NCBI RefSeq assembly: GCF_002327185.1
Contig: NZ_CP018624.1
Location: 620,001 to 684,000 of the forward strand
DNA: 64,000 nt
Reading direction: 5' to 3'
Origin: Clostridium chauvoei
GTDB lineage: Bacteria > Bacillota > Clostridia > Clostridiales > Clostridiaceae
The notes beneath the pieces are model-generated. The model was not told the DNA's origin, ran no database searches, and saw only the letters and a program-made list of their open reading frames with translations. Made by a program: the position numbers and the translations under genes. Below, one piece after another: positions 1 to 9,521 of the stretch. Position 1 is the first letter of the stretch; the number at the start of each line of letters is the position of its first letter.

Positions 1-132
1 AAAAAATACAAAAAGTATTAATAAATATATGATTTATGTGATTTAAAATGTTATAATCATTAAACGGGACATTAGAATTTTTATTAATAAGTTTATTAAC
101 AGTAGTTTTAATAAGATATAGTAGGTGATTAA

Positions 133-2184
133 ATGATAGAAAATAAATTTTTGCCAATAAGTAGGCAAGATATGGAGGAAAGAGGCTGGGAGCAATGTGA
201 CTTTATCATAGTTACAGGGGATGCCTATATAGACCATCATAGTTTTGGAACAGCAATAATTTCAAGAGTTTTAGAAAATGCTGGCTATAAAGTTGGTATA
301 ATACCACAACCAGATTGGCATAGCATTGATGATTTTAAAAAGCTTGGAATACCAAGACTTGGCTTTTTAGTTAATGCAGGAAATATGGATTCAATGGTTA
401 ACCATTACACTGTAAGTAAAAGAAGAAGAGAAAAGGATTTATATTCTCCAGGTGGGAAAATGGGTTTAAGACCAGATAGAGCTACAATTGTTTATTGTAA
501 TAAAATAAGAGAAGCATATAAAAATGTAAATATAATGATAGGGGGTATAGAAGCAAGTCTTAGAAGATTTGCTCACTATGATTATTGGGGCAATAATGTA
601 AGAAATTCAATACTTATAGATACAGGAGCAGATTTACTTATTTATGGTATGAGTGAAAAGCAAGTTGTTGAAGTTGCAAATGCTTTAAATGATGGCTTTG
701 AGGCTAAATATGTAAGACATATAAATGGTACTTGTTATACTATAGAGTCTTTAGATGAAGTTTACGGAGATTATATAATAATGCCATCTAAAGAAGAAGT
801 AACTGACGATAAAAGAAAATATGCAGAAGCATTTAAAATTCAATATCAAGAACAAGATCCAGTAAGAGGAAAGCAACTTATACAAAAACATGGAGATAGA
901 TATGTTGTTGTAAATAAACCTGAAATGCCTTTAACAAGAGAAGAGTTAGATGCAGTTTATGGTTTACCATATGCAAAAAATTATCATCCCATATATGAAA
1001 AAGATGGTGGTATTGCAGCTATAGAAGAAGTTAAATTCAGTATAGTAAGTTCAAGAGGTTGTTTCGGAAATTGTTCATTCTGTGCAATAACATTCCACCA
1101 AGGTAGAGCAGTTCAAAGTAGAAGTGAAAAATCTATATTAGAAGAAGCTGTAGAAATTACTAATCTTAAAGACTTTAAGGGATATATACATGATGTAGGA
1201 GGTCCTACTGCAAACTTTAGAAAGCCAGCTTGTAAAACTCAACTTACATTAGGAGCCTGCAAGCATAAACAATGTTTAACGCCAAAACCATGTAAAAATA
1301 TGATAGTAGATCATTCTGAATATTTACATTTACTTAGAAAGATAAGAAAGCTTCCTAAGGTTAAAAAAGCCTTTGTACGTTCAGGGTTAAGATATGATTA
1401 CATAATGGCAGATAAAAATGATACTTTCTTTAAAGAGTTAGTAGAACATCATGTAAGTGGACAATTAAAAGTTGCACCAGAACATGTATCACCAAGAGTT
1501 TTAAAATATATGGGAAAACCATCAGGAGATACTTATGATAGGTTTAGTGAAAAATTCTTTAAAATAAATAAGCAATTAGGAAAAGAACAATATTTAATTC
1601 CATACTTAATGTCAAGCCATCCAGGTAGTGGATTAAGGGAAGCTATAGAACTTGCAGAATATTTAAGAGATATTAAATATCAACCAGAGCAAGTACAAGA
1701 TTTTTATCCAACTCCAGGAACATTATCAACAACAATGTTCTATACTGGACTTGATCCAATAACTATGGAAGAAGTATATATTCCAAAGAGTAAAGAAGAA
1801 AAAGCTATGCAAAGAGCACTTCTTCAATTTAAAAACCCTAAAAATTATAATTTGGTTTACGATGCTTTAATGAAGGCAGAAAGAGAAGATTTAATAGGAA
1901 ACGGCCCTAAATGCTTAATAAAATCAAAAGCAGATAGATACCTTGCAAGTTTTAAAAAATCTAATAGTTCAGGATATCAAGGCAAAAACAAAAATAAATC
2001 TAAGAGTAGTGATAAAAAACAAGGTAAGATGACCAAGGAACAATCAAGAGGTAAAGCAGGAAATAGAGAAAAAGTTTCAGATAGAGACTTTAAAGGAAAA
2101 ACAAAAGCTACAAGAATAACAGATGGAAGAAAAGTAGGAGCTAAAAAAAGTAGAGGTCCTGCTAAAAGTAGATTAAAAAAATAA
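133..2184 (+). CDS. ygiQ: YgiQ family radical SAM protein
   Basis: A 683-residue member of the UPF0313/YgiQ radical SAM family. The family's reaction is not well established. Seen: a radical SAM cysteine triad CxxxCxxC at C310, C314 and C317 (context [20 protein letters not shown]). A B12-binding-like N-terminal region precedes it. After the family core there is a strongly basic, low-complexity tail from about residue 610 (K/R/S/G-rich), as in other YgiQ proteins, which may bind nucleic acid (inference). The ATG has a TAGGTGATT ribosome binding site just upstream. The gene stands alone and ends in a hairpin terminator. Confidence 0.93.
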   Translation: MIENKFLPISRQDMEERGWEQCDFIIVTGDAYIDHHSFGTAIISRVLENAGYKVGIIPQPDWHSIDDFKKLGIPRLGFLVNAGNMDSMVNHYTVSKRRREKDLYSPGGKMGLRPDRATIVYCNKIREAYKNVNIMIGGIEASLRRFAHYDYWGNNVRNSILIDTGADLLIYGMSEKQVVEVANALNDGFEAKYVRHINGTCYTIESLDEVYGDYIIMPSKEEVTDDKRKYAEAFKIQYQEQDPVRGKQLIQKHGDRYVVVNKPEMPLTREELDAVYGLPYAKNYHPIYEKDGGIAAIEEVKFSIVSSRGCFGNCSFCAITFHQGRAVQSRSEKSILEEAVEITNLKDFKGYIHDVGGPTANFRKPACKTQLTLGACKHKQCLTPKPCKNMIVDHSEYLHLLRKIRKLPKVKKAFVRSGLRYDYIMADKNDTFFKELVEHHVSGQLKVAPEHVSPRVLKYMGKPSGDTYDRFSEKFFKINKQLGKEQYLIPYLMSSHPGSGLREAIELAEYLRDIKYQPEQVQDFYPTPGTLSTTMFYTGLDPITMEEVYIPKSKEEKAMQRALLQFKNPKNYNLVYDALMKAEREDLIGNGPKCLIKSKADRYLASFKKSNSSGYQGKNKNKSKSSDKKQGKMTKEQSRGKAGNREKVSDRDFKGKTKATRITDGRKVGAKKSRGPAKSRLKK

Positions 2185-2198
2185 TATTTATAGAATTA

Positions 2199-2247
2199 AA
2201 AAGAGCTATTGCTAAAGAAATTTTATTTTTAGTGATAGCTCTTTTAT
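2199..2247 (+). terminator. Rho-independent terminator after ygiQ
   Basis: The inverted repeat AAAGAGCTATTG / AGTGATAGCTCTTT, with an AT-rich loop and a T-rich end, lies right behind the ygiQ stop codon. Confidence 0.8.
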
Positions 2248-2474
2248 ATTAAAATGAATTTTATAGTTTTTAGGAATAGAAAATTGAAGGGATTTTTAAT
2301 AATTTATTAGTTGATTTAGATATTTTTATAAGAATTATTACATTTATTTGCTTAAAATTACGAATATATATTTTTACCACTTTTTCTAAAATTAATACAC
2401 TTACTATATAAAAAGAGTCATGATAAAGTTTATGTATACCTTTTCAATAAAAAATACTAAAGGAGAGAGGCATT

Positions 2475-5261
2475 ATGTATTCAAAAAACACAAGAAAATC
2501 AAAATTTGTAATACCTATGGTCTTAGCTTGCACTATTGGTGCAGGACTTGTTTCTTGTTCTGGAGGAGAAATTACATACAAAATTACAGAAGAAAATGAA
2601 ACAGATCTTATAATGTTAAATCAACCTACTTCATCTCATTGGTTTCCAGAGGAACTTTTAGATTGGAATCCAAGTGAAGATAAAAATCTTGATTTCAATA
2701 CAAGTGTAATACCATTAGCTGAAAGAATAGATAAATCAAAGTTAACACCAGTTAATGAAACGCAAAACAAAGATATGAATGTTGTTGCTATTTCAATTAT
2801 GAATGGAAGTACTAGTGGGAATCCATCACAAGGTACTAATAAGTTTTCATCTAATACCTTTTCATATTGGCAATATATAGACAAGCTAGTATATTGGGGT
2901 GGCTCTTCAGGAGAAGGATTAATAGTTCCACCAAGTCCAGATGTTACTGATTCAGCTCATAAAAATGGTGTTCCAGTATTAGGAACAGTATTTTTCCCTA
3001 TGACAGAACATGGTGGAAAACTTGAATGGCTAGATGAATTCCTTAAAAAAGATGAAAATGGTAATTTCCCTATGGCAGATAAGCTTATTGAAGTTGCTAA
3101 TACCTATAATTTTGATGGTTGGTTTATAAACCAAGAAACAGAAGGAACAAAAGAAAAGCCAATAAACTCCAATCATTCAGTACTTATGCAAGAGTTTATA
3201 AAACAATTCAAGGAAAAGTCAGAGGGCAAGCTAGAAATAATGTGGTATGATTCAATGACAAAGGATGGAGAAATGGATTGGCAGAATGCTCTTACTGACA
3301 AAAATGAAGTCTTTTTAATTGACGGAGGCAAAAAAGATGTTGCAGATAGTATGTTCTTAAATTTCTGGTGGACTTATAAAAAGTATGCAGATCAAGAATT
3401 ACTAAAAGCTTCTAATAAAAAGGCAGAAGAATTAGGAATTAACCCTTATGATCTTTATGCAGGAATAGATTTACAATCAAATGGGACAGGTACTCCAGTA
3501 CGTTGGCGGTTATTTGAAAAAGATTCTAAGACTCCATTTACATCTCTTGGACTTTATTGCCCAAGTTGGACTTACTTCTCATCAGAAAATGTAGATGAAT
3601 TTGAAGCTAAGGAAAATAGGTTATGGGTAAATGAATTTGGAAATCCTGCAAAAGCTACTGAAACAGTAGATAGAGAATGGAGAGGTATTTCAACTTACTC
3701 TATAGAACAATCTGTAGTAAAGAGTTTACCTTTTATAAGTAATTTCAATATAGGGAATGGATATAACTTCTTTATAGATGGAGAAAAAGTATCATCACTT
3801 GATTGGAATAATAGAAGTCTTTCAGATGTAATGCCAACTTATAGATGGATTATTGAAAATGAAGGAAATAATAAATTAAATGCAGCTATGGACTTTTCAA
3901 CAGCATATTATGGAGGAAACTCTATAAAGCTTAGTGGTAAATTAGAAGCTAATAAGGAATCTATCATAAAGTTATACACTGCAGAATTAAAGCTAGAAAA
4001 AGGAATTGACTTTAAAACTTCAGCAAAATCAAGTGAAGATATAGAGTTAGATTTAGTTTTAGAGTTTGAAGATGGAACAATAGAAACAGTTAAAGCAGAT
4101 AAAAATATTGGAAATGAATGGACAACTGTAAGCTATGATGTTTCAAACTTTAAAGATAAAGTAGTTAAGACAATATCTTATAAAGTATCTTCAGCAAAAG
4201 ATGTTAGCAATTTAATATTAAACTTAGGAAATATAACAATAGAAAAAGCTAAGTCAAGCAAAACAATAAATGTTTCTAAATTAAAGGTTGATGATGTAAG
4301 CTTTGAAGAAGATAATATATATGCAGGGGTAAGACTTTCTTGGAATGAAGGTAAAAAGGAAGATATTAATCACTATGAAGTTTATAGAATTGATAAAGAT
4401 AAAACTAAATCATTCTTAGGAGCTACAGTAAACAATAATTTCTTTGTAAATACTCTTAAGAGAGATAAAAATTCAGATAAAACTAAATTTGAAGTTGTAG
4501 CTGTTAATAAGAATTTCAATAGAGGTAAAGCAGATACTGTAGAAATAAAATGGCCAGAAAATAATACACCTACTGCAAACTTTAAGGTTTCAAAAACATT
4601 AGTTGCACCAGGAGAAAAAATACAATTTGAAAATTTAAGTTCTGAAATAACAGAAAACATAACTTGGGAATTTGAAGGTGCAGATGTTGAAACAAGTACT
4701 GAAAACAATCCAACTGTAAGCTATGCTAATGAAGGTACTTATTCAGTTAAATTAACTGCTAAAAATAAAAAGGGTGAGGATGTAAAAGATATAGAAGGGC
4801 TTATAACAGTAACATCAAAAGCAACTGAAGAACTTAAAAACCTTGCCTTAAATAAAGAAACTACTGCATCAAGTTTTGTTAATAATAATGAAGCACCTAA
4901 ATTTGCTGTAGATGGATCAAAAGAAAATAAATGGTGTGCAATAGGAAAAGCTCCACATGATATAACAATAGATCTTGGAGATATTAAAACAGTTAGTGAA
5001 GTTTATATAGCTCATGCTGAAGCTGGTGGAGAAAGTCCTGATATGAATACTAAAGAATATATAATAGAAACAAGTGTTGATGGAGAAAATTTTGAGGAAG
5101 TTACAAAAGTTACTAAAAATATATTAGGTGAAACTGTTCATGCATTTAAAGCAACTGAAGCTAGATATGTTAAATTTACAGCAGTAAAACCTACTCAAGG
5201 TTCAGATTCAGCAACAAGAATTTACGAAATTGAAGTTCGTGGATTAGATTCAAAACTTTAA
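2475..5261 (+). CDS. GH85 endo-beta-N-acetylglucosaminidase, lipoprotein with PKD and F5/8C domains
   Basis: A 928-residue secreted glycosidase that should cut the chitobiose core of N-glycans. Seen: an N-terminal signal with lipobox-like LVSC ending at C28, so it is probably a surface lipoprotein. The GH85 catalytic domain spans roughly residues 90-450. The motif FDGWFINQETEG carries N219 and E221, matching the family's Asn-x-Glu catalytic pair. A fibronectin-like stretch at about 605-690 is followed by a PKD-type domain at about 697-780 (TPTANFKVS..., TWEFEGADVE) and a discoidin/CBM32-type domain at about 787-925 (LALNKETTASS, VDGSKENKW). The start has AGGAGAGAGG upstream. There is no sugar operon around it. 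Family knowledge suggests a host-glycan-foraging commensal or pathogen. Confidence 0.93.
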   Translation: MYSKNTRKSKFVIPMVLACTIGAGLVSCSGGEITYKITEENETDLIMLNQPTSSHWFPEELLDWNPSEDKNLDFNTSVIPLAERIDKSKLTPVNETQNKDMNVVAISIMNGSTSGNPSQGTNKFSSNTFSYWQYIDKLVYWGGSSGEGLIVPPSPDVTDSAHKNGVPVLGTVFFPMTEHGGKLEWLDEFLKKDENGNFPMADKLIEVANTYNFDGWFINQETEGTKEKPINSNHSVLMQEFIKQFKEKSEGKLEIMWYDSMTKDGEMDWQNALTDKNEVFLIDGGKKDVADSMFLNFWWTYKKYADQELLKASNKKAEELGINPYDLYAGIDLQSNGTGTPVRWRLFEKDSKTPFTSLGLYCPSWTYFSSENVDEFEAKENRLWVNEFGNPAKATETVDREWRGISTYSIEQSVVKSLPFISNFNIGNGYNFFIDGEKVSSLDWNNRSLSDVMPTYRWIIENEGNNKLNAAMDFSTAYYGGNSIKLSGKLEANKESIIKLYTAELKLEKGIDFKTSAKSSEDIELDLVLEFEDGTIETVKADKNIGNEWTTVSYDVSNFKDKVVKTISYKVSSAKDVSNLILNLGNITIEKAKSSKTINVSKLKVDDVSFEEDNIYAGVRLSWNEGKKEDINHYEVYRIDKDKTKSFLGATVNNNFFVNTLKRDKNSDKTKFEVVAVNKNFNRGKADTVEIKWPENNTPTANFKVSKTLVAPGEKIQFENLSSEITENITWEFEGADVETSTENNPTVSYANEGTYSVKLTAKNKKGEDVKDIEGLITVTSKATEELKNLALNKETTASSFVNNNEAPKFAVDGSKENKWCAIGKAPHDITIDLGDIKTVSEVYIAHAEAGGESPDMNTKEYIIETSVDGENFEEVTKVTKNILGETVHAFKATEARYVKFTAVKPTQGSDSATRIYEIEVRGLDSKL

Positions 5262-5286
5262 AATCTATTTACTAAATTTTTAATAT

Positions 5287-5325
5287 AAAGGAGTTTACTT
5301 TAATATAAAGTAGACTCCTTTTTTA
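5287..5325 (+). terminator. Terminator after GH85 gene
   Basis: The stem AAAGGAGTTTACTT / AAGTAGACTCCTTT is followed by a T run, 25 bases after the stop codon. Confidence 0.85.
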
Positions 5326-5469
5326 AGAAATAAGTAAGAAATTATGGATATAATTTAATGATATAATATATAATTATAGAAAACCATGGAGAAAAGTAGG
5401 GAGAATTAAGGGGAAGGAGATACTAAAGAAATGAGAAAGTATTTTATTAAGAAATAGGGGGTAAATTTT

Positions 5470-7479
5470 ATGAGAATTTTAAGTCATGGATGTACATTAG
5501 ATTGTGCAGATGCCTGTAAATTTAATATATATGTTGATGACAACCAAATAATTAAAATAGAAGGAGATAAAAATCATCCATATACAAAAGGCTTTATATG
5601 CAAAAAAGGAAGAGCTCATTTAGATAGATTAAATCATAAAGATAGAATAAAAACACCACTTTTAAAAATTGATGGAGAATGGAAAGAAATTACCTTTGAA
5701 GAAGCTATAGGAATAATGGAAGAAATGCTAAATCATTATAAAAGTAGATATTCTTCTAGATCTGTATTTTATCATGAACAATATGGAAGCGGATCTATTC
5801 TTAAAAGTATAGGAGAGGTTTTCTTTAATTTTTATGGTGGAGTTACCAAGGGGAAAGGTGGTCCTTGCTGGAGTGCTGGGATAAAAGCACAAAAATGTGA
5901 CTTTGGAGATGTTAGAAGTCATTCTTTAGAAGATATGATAAATAGCAAAAACATATTTATATGGGGAAAGAACCCAGCATATACAACTATACATACAATG
6001 CAAATGATAAAAAGAGCAAAAAATAATGGTAGCAAAATAATAGTTATAGATCCTATTTGTACAGCTACAGCAAAAATGGCAGATAAATATGTAAAAATAA
6101 AGCCAGGTAGTGATGAGGCATTAGCTCTTGCTATGGGAAAAATAATTATAGAAGATAAACTTTACGATGAAGAATTTATAGAAAAATACATTAAAGATTT
6201 TCACAAGTATAAAACTTATTTAGATTCTTTAGATATAGATAAACTATGTAGTAAATGTAATCTAACATTAGAAGAAGTTAAAGAACTTTCATATTTATAT
6301 AGTTCAAAATATTCAACTATTTTAGTGGGTTATGGAGTGCAAAAATATAAAAATGGAGGAAGCACAATTAGGTTTATTGATGCTTTAGGAGCTATAACAG
6401 GACAAATAGGTTTTAGTGGTGGAGGGATAAATTATGCAAATAAAGTTTATTCAGACATATTAAATGGAGATCCATATGAAAGTAGCTTATATGGTAAAGA
6501 TAGATTATTTTATGTAAGTCATATAAGTGATTTTATTAATTATTCTTTAAATGAAACTACATATTATGAAGAAGATATTTATAAACCAAAAGAAACTATA
6601 ACTGATAAGGAAAATTTAACAATTAGTAGTACTCCTATTAAGATGGCAGTTATAGTTAAAAGTAATTTGTTAAATCAGTTTCCAAATCTTAAAGAACTAG
6701 AAAAAGCTTTTTCAAGAATAGAATTTAAAGTATGCTTTGATATGTTTATGACAGATACAGCTAAAGCCTGCGACTTATTTATTCCATGTACAAATACTTT
6801 AGAAAGCGAAGACATAATATATAGCTCAATGACTAATCCATACATAACATATAATGAAAAAGCAGTAGAACCTATTGAAGAATTAATGGACGAATATTAC
6901 TTCTTTAGAGAATTAGCTAAAAAAATGAACTTTAAAAGTTATCCTTACATAGATAAGAAAAAATATTTAGAAAAAGTTATAGAGCCTTTAAAAGAATACA
7001 ATAAAGATATAACTTTAGAAACTCTAAAGAAAAATCCAATTACTATACATAAAGAAATTCCTTGGGAAGACAAAAAGTTTTTAACTCCATCAGGAAAATT
7101 TGAAATATATTATAAAAATGACTTTGAAGAAATTAAAGAGGAAAAAAGTAAATTTAGACTTTTAACTAATCATCATAGAGATTCCATATCTAGCCAACAT
7201 TTAATGGATGAGGAAGGTATATCAAAAGCATACATAAATGAAGATATGGCTGATAAATTAGAAATTAAAAATGGTGAGATAGTTAGATTAGAATCAACAA
7301 ATGGAAGTATAGAAGTAGAAATAAATATAAACAATGATATTTATGATTACGTAGTTATGATGTATGTAGGTTGGTGGAAAAAGCATGGAAATCCTAATTT
7401 TCTTACAAGTAGTGGAATATCTGATATAGGTGGTCAAATAACATATAATGAATCTTTTGTAACATTAGTTAAGTTGTAA
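5470..7479 (+). CDS. Molybdopterin-dependent oxidoreductase, catalytic subunit
   Basis: A 669-residue member of the DMSO reductase/formate dehydrogenase superfamily. Seen: an N-terminal [4Fe-4S] motif with C8, C12, C16 and C44 (CX3CX3CX27C). The context GGPCWSAG at C133 is a likely molybdenum-ligand region. The molybdopterin dinucleotide-binding fold at the C-terminus starts near residue 560 (RLLTNHHRDSISSQH). No second iron-sulfur subunit, membrane anchor or molybdopterin biosynthesis gene lies next to it, so the electron partner and substrate cannot be named. There is no TAT-like leader, so it is probably cytoplasmic. The start ATG is preceded by AGGGGGTAA. Confidence 0.88.
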   Translation: MRILSHGCTLDCADACKFNIYVDDNQIIKIEGDKNHPYTKGFICKKGRAHLDRLNHKDRIKTPLLKIDGEWKEITFEEAIGIMEEMLNHYKSRYSSRSVFYHEQYGSGSILKSIGEVFFNFYGGVTKGKGGPCWSAGIKAQKCDFGDVRSHSLEDMINSKNIFIWGKNPAYTTIHTMQMIKRAKNNGSKIIVIDPICTATAKMADKYVKIKPGSDEALALAMGKIIIEDKLYDEEFIEKYIKDFHKYKTYLDSLDIDKLCSKCNLTLEEVKELSYLYSSKYSTILVGYGVQKYKNGGSTIRFIDALGAITGQIGFSGGGINYANKVYSDILNGDPYESSLYGKDRLFYVSHISDFINYSLNETTYYEEDIYKPKETITDKENLTISSTPIKMAVIVKSNLLNQFPNLKELEKAFSRIEFKVCFDMFMTDTAKACDLFIPCTNTLESEDIIYSSMTNPYITYNEKAVEPIEELMDEYYFFRELAKKMNFKSYPYIDKKKYLEKVIEPLKEYNKDITLETLKKNPITIHKEIPWEDKKFLTPSGKFEIYYKNDFEEIKEEKSKFRLLTNHHRDSISSQHLMDEEGISKAYINEDMADKLEIKNGEIVRLESTNGSIEVEININNDIYDYVVMMYVGWWKKHGNPNFLTSSGISDIGGQITYNESFVTLVKL

Positions 7480-7487
7480 TAAAAGTA

Positions 7488-7523
7488 ATTTTTATAAATA
7501 GATGATATAATAACTAATATAAA
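7488..7523 (+). promoter_or_regulatory. Extended -10 promoter of the HEPN/MNT pair
   Basis: TGATATAAT (TGn + TATAAT at 7503-7511) sits 50 bases before the HEPN start. The surrounding 36 bases match the segment before brxA (9461-9496) at 32 positions. Confidence 0.6.
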
Positions 7524-7561
7524 ATTCATTAAAGATGTAATAATTTTAAGGAGGATTTTAA

Positions 7562-7999
7562 ATGAGTGGAATTTTAGATAAATACGATGAATCAATTAAT
7601 TCAACTTATAATTATACTTATAGAATGCTTATGAATTTAAAAAATATAAAAGAAAAGTATATAAATTTAAATAAAGTAGACGAGATAACACTTGAAGTTT
7701 ATAGAGACTCTATTATAAAAAAATATGAGACTTTAGAGGAATTAACATGGAAACTTCTATCTAAAATATTTAAAGCAGATGGATTAGATATAAATAGTCC
7801 TAGAGGATGCTATAAACAAGCATTTAAAGAAGGTTTAATAGAAGATATGATTGTTTGGAATAATATTTTACTTGCTAGAAATTCTACAGCGCATATTTAT
7901 GATGAAACTGATTATGAAGCTATAAAGAATGATATTTTAAATAAATATATGGATGCAATAGAAAGTCTTTTAAAGAAAATATCAACGGAGAGATTATAA
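7562..7999 (+). CDS. HEPN-domain toxin, HepT / HI0074-like
   Basis: A 145-residue all-helical HEPN protein of the HI0074 (nucleotidyltransferase substrate-binding) family. Seen: the motif RNSTAHIY at R106-Y113, which fits RX4HXY. In characterised HepT toxins this motif supplies the RNase residues (Arg, His) and the Tyr that the antitoxin modifies with AMP. It overlaps the downstream MNT gene by one base (TAATG), so the two are translationally coupled. A strong ribosome binding site AAGGAGG lies upstream. The role as RNase toxin is inferred from the family and pairing. An older reading is a substrate-binding subunit of the nucleotidyltransferase. Confidence 0.83.
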   Translation: MSGILDKYDESINSTYNYTYRMLMNLKNIKEKYINLNKVDEITLEVYRDSIIKKYETLEELTWKLLSKIFKADGLDINSPRGCYKQAFKEGLIEDMIVWNNILLARNSTAHIYDETDYEAIKNDILNKYMDAIESLLKKISTERL

Positions 8000-8286
8000 T
8001 GTTTGGAATAGAAGAAAGGGTATACAATAATTTATTAAAATATTTTAAAGAGAATACTTATATAAAAAGAGTTCTTATATTTGGTTCAAGAGCTAAAGGG
8101 AACCATAAATATAATTCTGATATAGACCTTGGAATTTTGTGTGAAAAAAGCTATAGAGGGGTTATTGTAGAAGATATAGATGAAATTATAGGGGTTTATT
8201 CTTGTGATATTGTTTTTCTAGATAGTATGAATGAACAGATAAAGTTTCAGATAGATAGAGATGGAATTGAAATATATAATGGTTAA
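7999..8286 (+). CDS. MNT-domain nucleotidyltransferase antitoxin, MntA-like
   Basis: A 95-residue minimal nucleotidyltransferase. Seen: a complete catalytic motif GSX10DXD (G29, S30, D41, D43; GSRAKGNHKYNSDIDL). In HepT-MntA systems this enzyme silences the HEPN toxin by adding AMP to the Tyr of RX4HXY. It starts inside the stop codon of the HEPN gene. An IS copy inserted 24 bases behind its stop, so any original third gene is cut away or decayed. Confidence 0.85.
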   Translation: MFGIEERVYNNLLKYFKENTYIKRVLIFGSRAKGNHKYNSDIDLGILCEKSYRGVIVEDIDEIIGVYSCDIVFLDSMNEQIKFQIDRDGIEIYNG

Positions 8287-8302
8287 ATTAAAAAGGGAAA
8301 AT

Positions 8303-8310
8303 ATTTATTA
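8303..8310. repeat. Target-site duplication, left (ATTTATTA)
   Basis: This 8-bp direct repeat flanks the deleted IS copy. The other copy is at 9115-9122. Confidence 0.75.
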
Positions 8311-9114
8311 GAATCTGTTAAGTAGTTATGAAAAAATAGCTTAATTTTTCATAGAATTACTTGCTCTTTGAAAATTATATAAGTTTGAATGTTTTATTGT
8401 ATGGCAAATAAGCCTACAATAGCATTGATTTTTTGCAGGTTAATCAAAGGTATTAAATTTAATTAAGATGCTGAAAACCAAGAGTTTTTAGCAAAGCTAT
8501 CGCTGGCGAAGCCGGCAACTTCTGCTTGTTTAAAGAAAGGTGCAAATTTATTAGTCCAACTCGCTATCGTAACATGAGATACTTTAATTCCAGAGTTAAT
8601 CATCAAGAATTGAGAAATAGACCTTGTTGATGAATTATTTAAAAAATATAGTGTGAGTGTAGTTAATATTACATGTAGTGGAAAACGCATTCCTTTCATT
8701 GAAAGGGAACCACTAACTAATTCATTAGAGGCTATATCAATATTTGTAGTATGATGTTTAACTATTATGTGATTACATTTCTTATTACCACATTTATAGC
8801 GATTGTAGTGCTTATATTCATGATGAAGGAATGTAGCTTTATTACATTTAGGACATCTAGGGTATTTAGATATTATCGGATTGCTGACGGAGTCAGGAGC
8901 AAATTGACGTTTACACTTTTTACATTGATACTTTTGATTAGCCTGCTTATCTAAACCGAACTTATATAGTTTATTAGAATGGCAGCGAGGACATTTTATA
9001 TTAGTTTTGCTCATTGTTCTGCTCTCCTTTTCTAGGGGGATATTATTTAGTATTGCAAACCTATTGTATTTCCTTAGGTTGAGAAGAGCAATGTTCATTT
9101 AACTTAACAGATCG
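8311..9114 (-). mobile_element. Internally deleted IS (IS6-like), both ends intact
   Basis: 804 bp. The end at 8311-8323 (GAATCTGTTAAGT) and the reverse complement of 9102-9114 (CGATCTGTTAAGT) match at 11 of 13 bases. The element is bounded by 8-bp repeats ATTTATTA. The subterminal 17-mer TATGAAAAAATAGCTTA at 8327-8343 is identical to one at the same offset in the complete IS further on (32894-32910), so the two are relatives with different tips. Only the N-terminal part of the transposase gene remains. Confidence 0.8.
8463..9014 (-). pseudogene. Transposase remnant, zinc-ribbon N-terminal part only
   Basis: 183 codons from an ATG with the ribosome binding site AGGAGAG (reading MSKTNIKCPRCHSNKLYKFG). 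Seen: two zinc-ribbon-like cysteine pairs (CPRC/CKKC, CPKC/CGNKKC) and the helical segment that precedes the catalytic core in the related full-length 479-aa transposase (compare SSTRSISQFL... with MSTRQTAHVL...). The DDE catalytic core is missing: the frame ends at FAKNSWFSAS, about 152 bp from the element end, which fits an internal deletion. It cannot be a working transposase. It could be an expressed DNA-binding fragment. Confidence 0.8.
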
Positions 9115-9122
9115 ATTTATTA
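9115..9122. repeat. Target-site duplication, right (ATTTATTA)
   Basis: This is the right copy of the 8-bp duplication that flanks the deleted IS. Confidence 0.75.
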
Positions 9123-9338
9123 GAATTTGTATTTAATATTTTTAAAATATGTACAAAGCAGAAAAAGTATTATTACGATAATAGTAATTATTTTGAGAAT
9201 TATACTTTGTATCTTAATTATAAAGGTAATCAAATAGAGGTATTTGTAATGTATGGGTAGGGAAATTATTTTGAAGTTAATGCTGCAACAGAAGGATATA
9301 AACAAGAGTTATCTTTAGATTTAGAAATGATAGTCTAA
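9123..9338 (+). pseudogene. Decayed gene remnant of unknown function
   Basis: From the IS border one frame reads as plausible protein (…YKGNQIEVFVMYG, stop, GNYFEVNAATEGYKQELSLDLEMIV) up to TAA at 9336-9338, with a single internal TAG near 9258. The residue mix is protein-like on both sides of the stop. No start is visible; the 5' part was probably lost when the IS inserted. I do not recognise the family. A terminator follows. Confidence 0.45.
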
Positions 9339-9368
9339 TATAATGATTACATAAAAATAAATTTTAAG

Positions 9369-9410
9369 AAGTGCTATTGCAATAAAAAAGCGATAGTGCT
9401 TTATTTTTGC
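9369..9410 (+). terminator. Terminator between remnant and BREX operon
   Basis: AAGTGCTATTGC pairs completely with GCGATAGTGCTT when G-U pairs are allowed. TTATTTTT follows. Confidence 0.7.
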
Positions 9411-9460
9411 CTAAATTAAATATTAAAAATAAACTTACCATATTTAATGTAATAATATAT

Positions 9461-9496
9461 ATTTTTATGAATAGATGGTATAATAAATAGTATAAA
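9461..9496 (+). promoter_or_regulatory. BREX operon promoter, extended -10
   Basis: TGGTATAAT (TGn + TATAAT at 9476-9484) lies 38 bases before the brxA start, with no clear -35. The 36-base block is 32/36 identical to 7488-7523 before the HEPN/MNT genes. Confidence 0.6.
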
Positions 9497-9521
9497 GTGG
9501 ACCACGGAGGCGATGTTTTAA

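Noticed and set aside
9120-9305. 61-codon minus-strand open frame by the deleted IS
   Set aside because: Ile/Leu/Phe-only shadow of AT-rich sequence; the plus-strand remnant is more protein-like.
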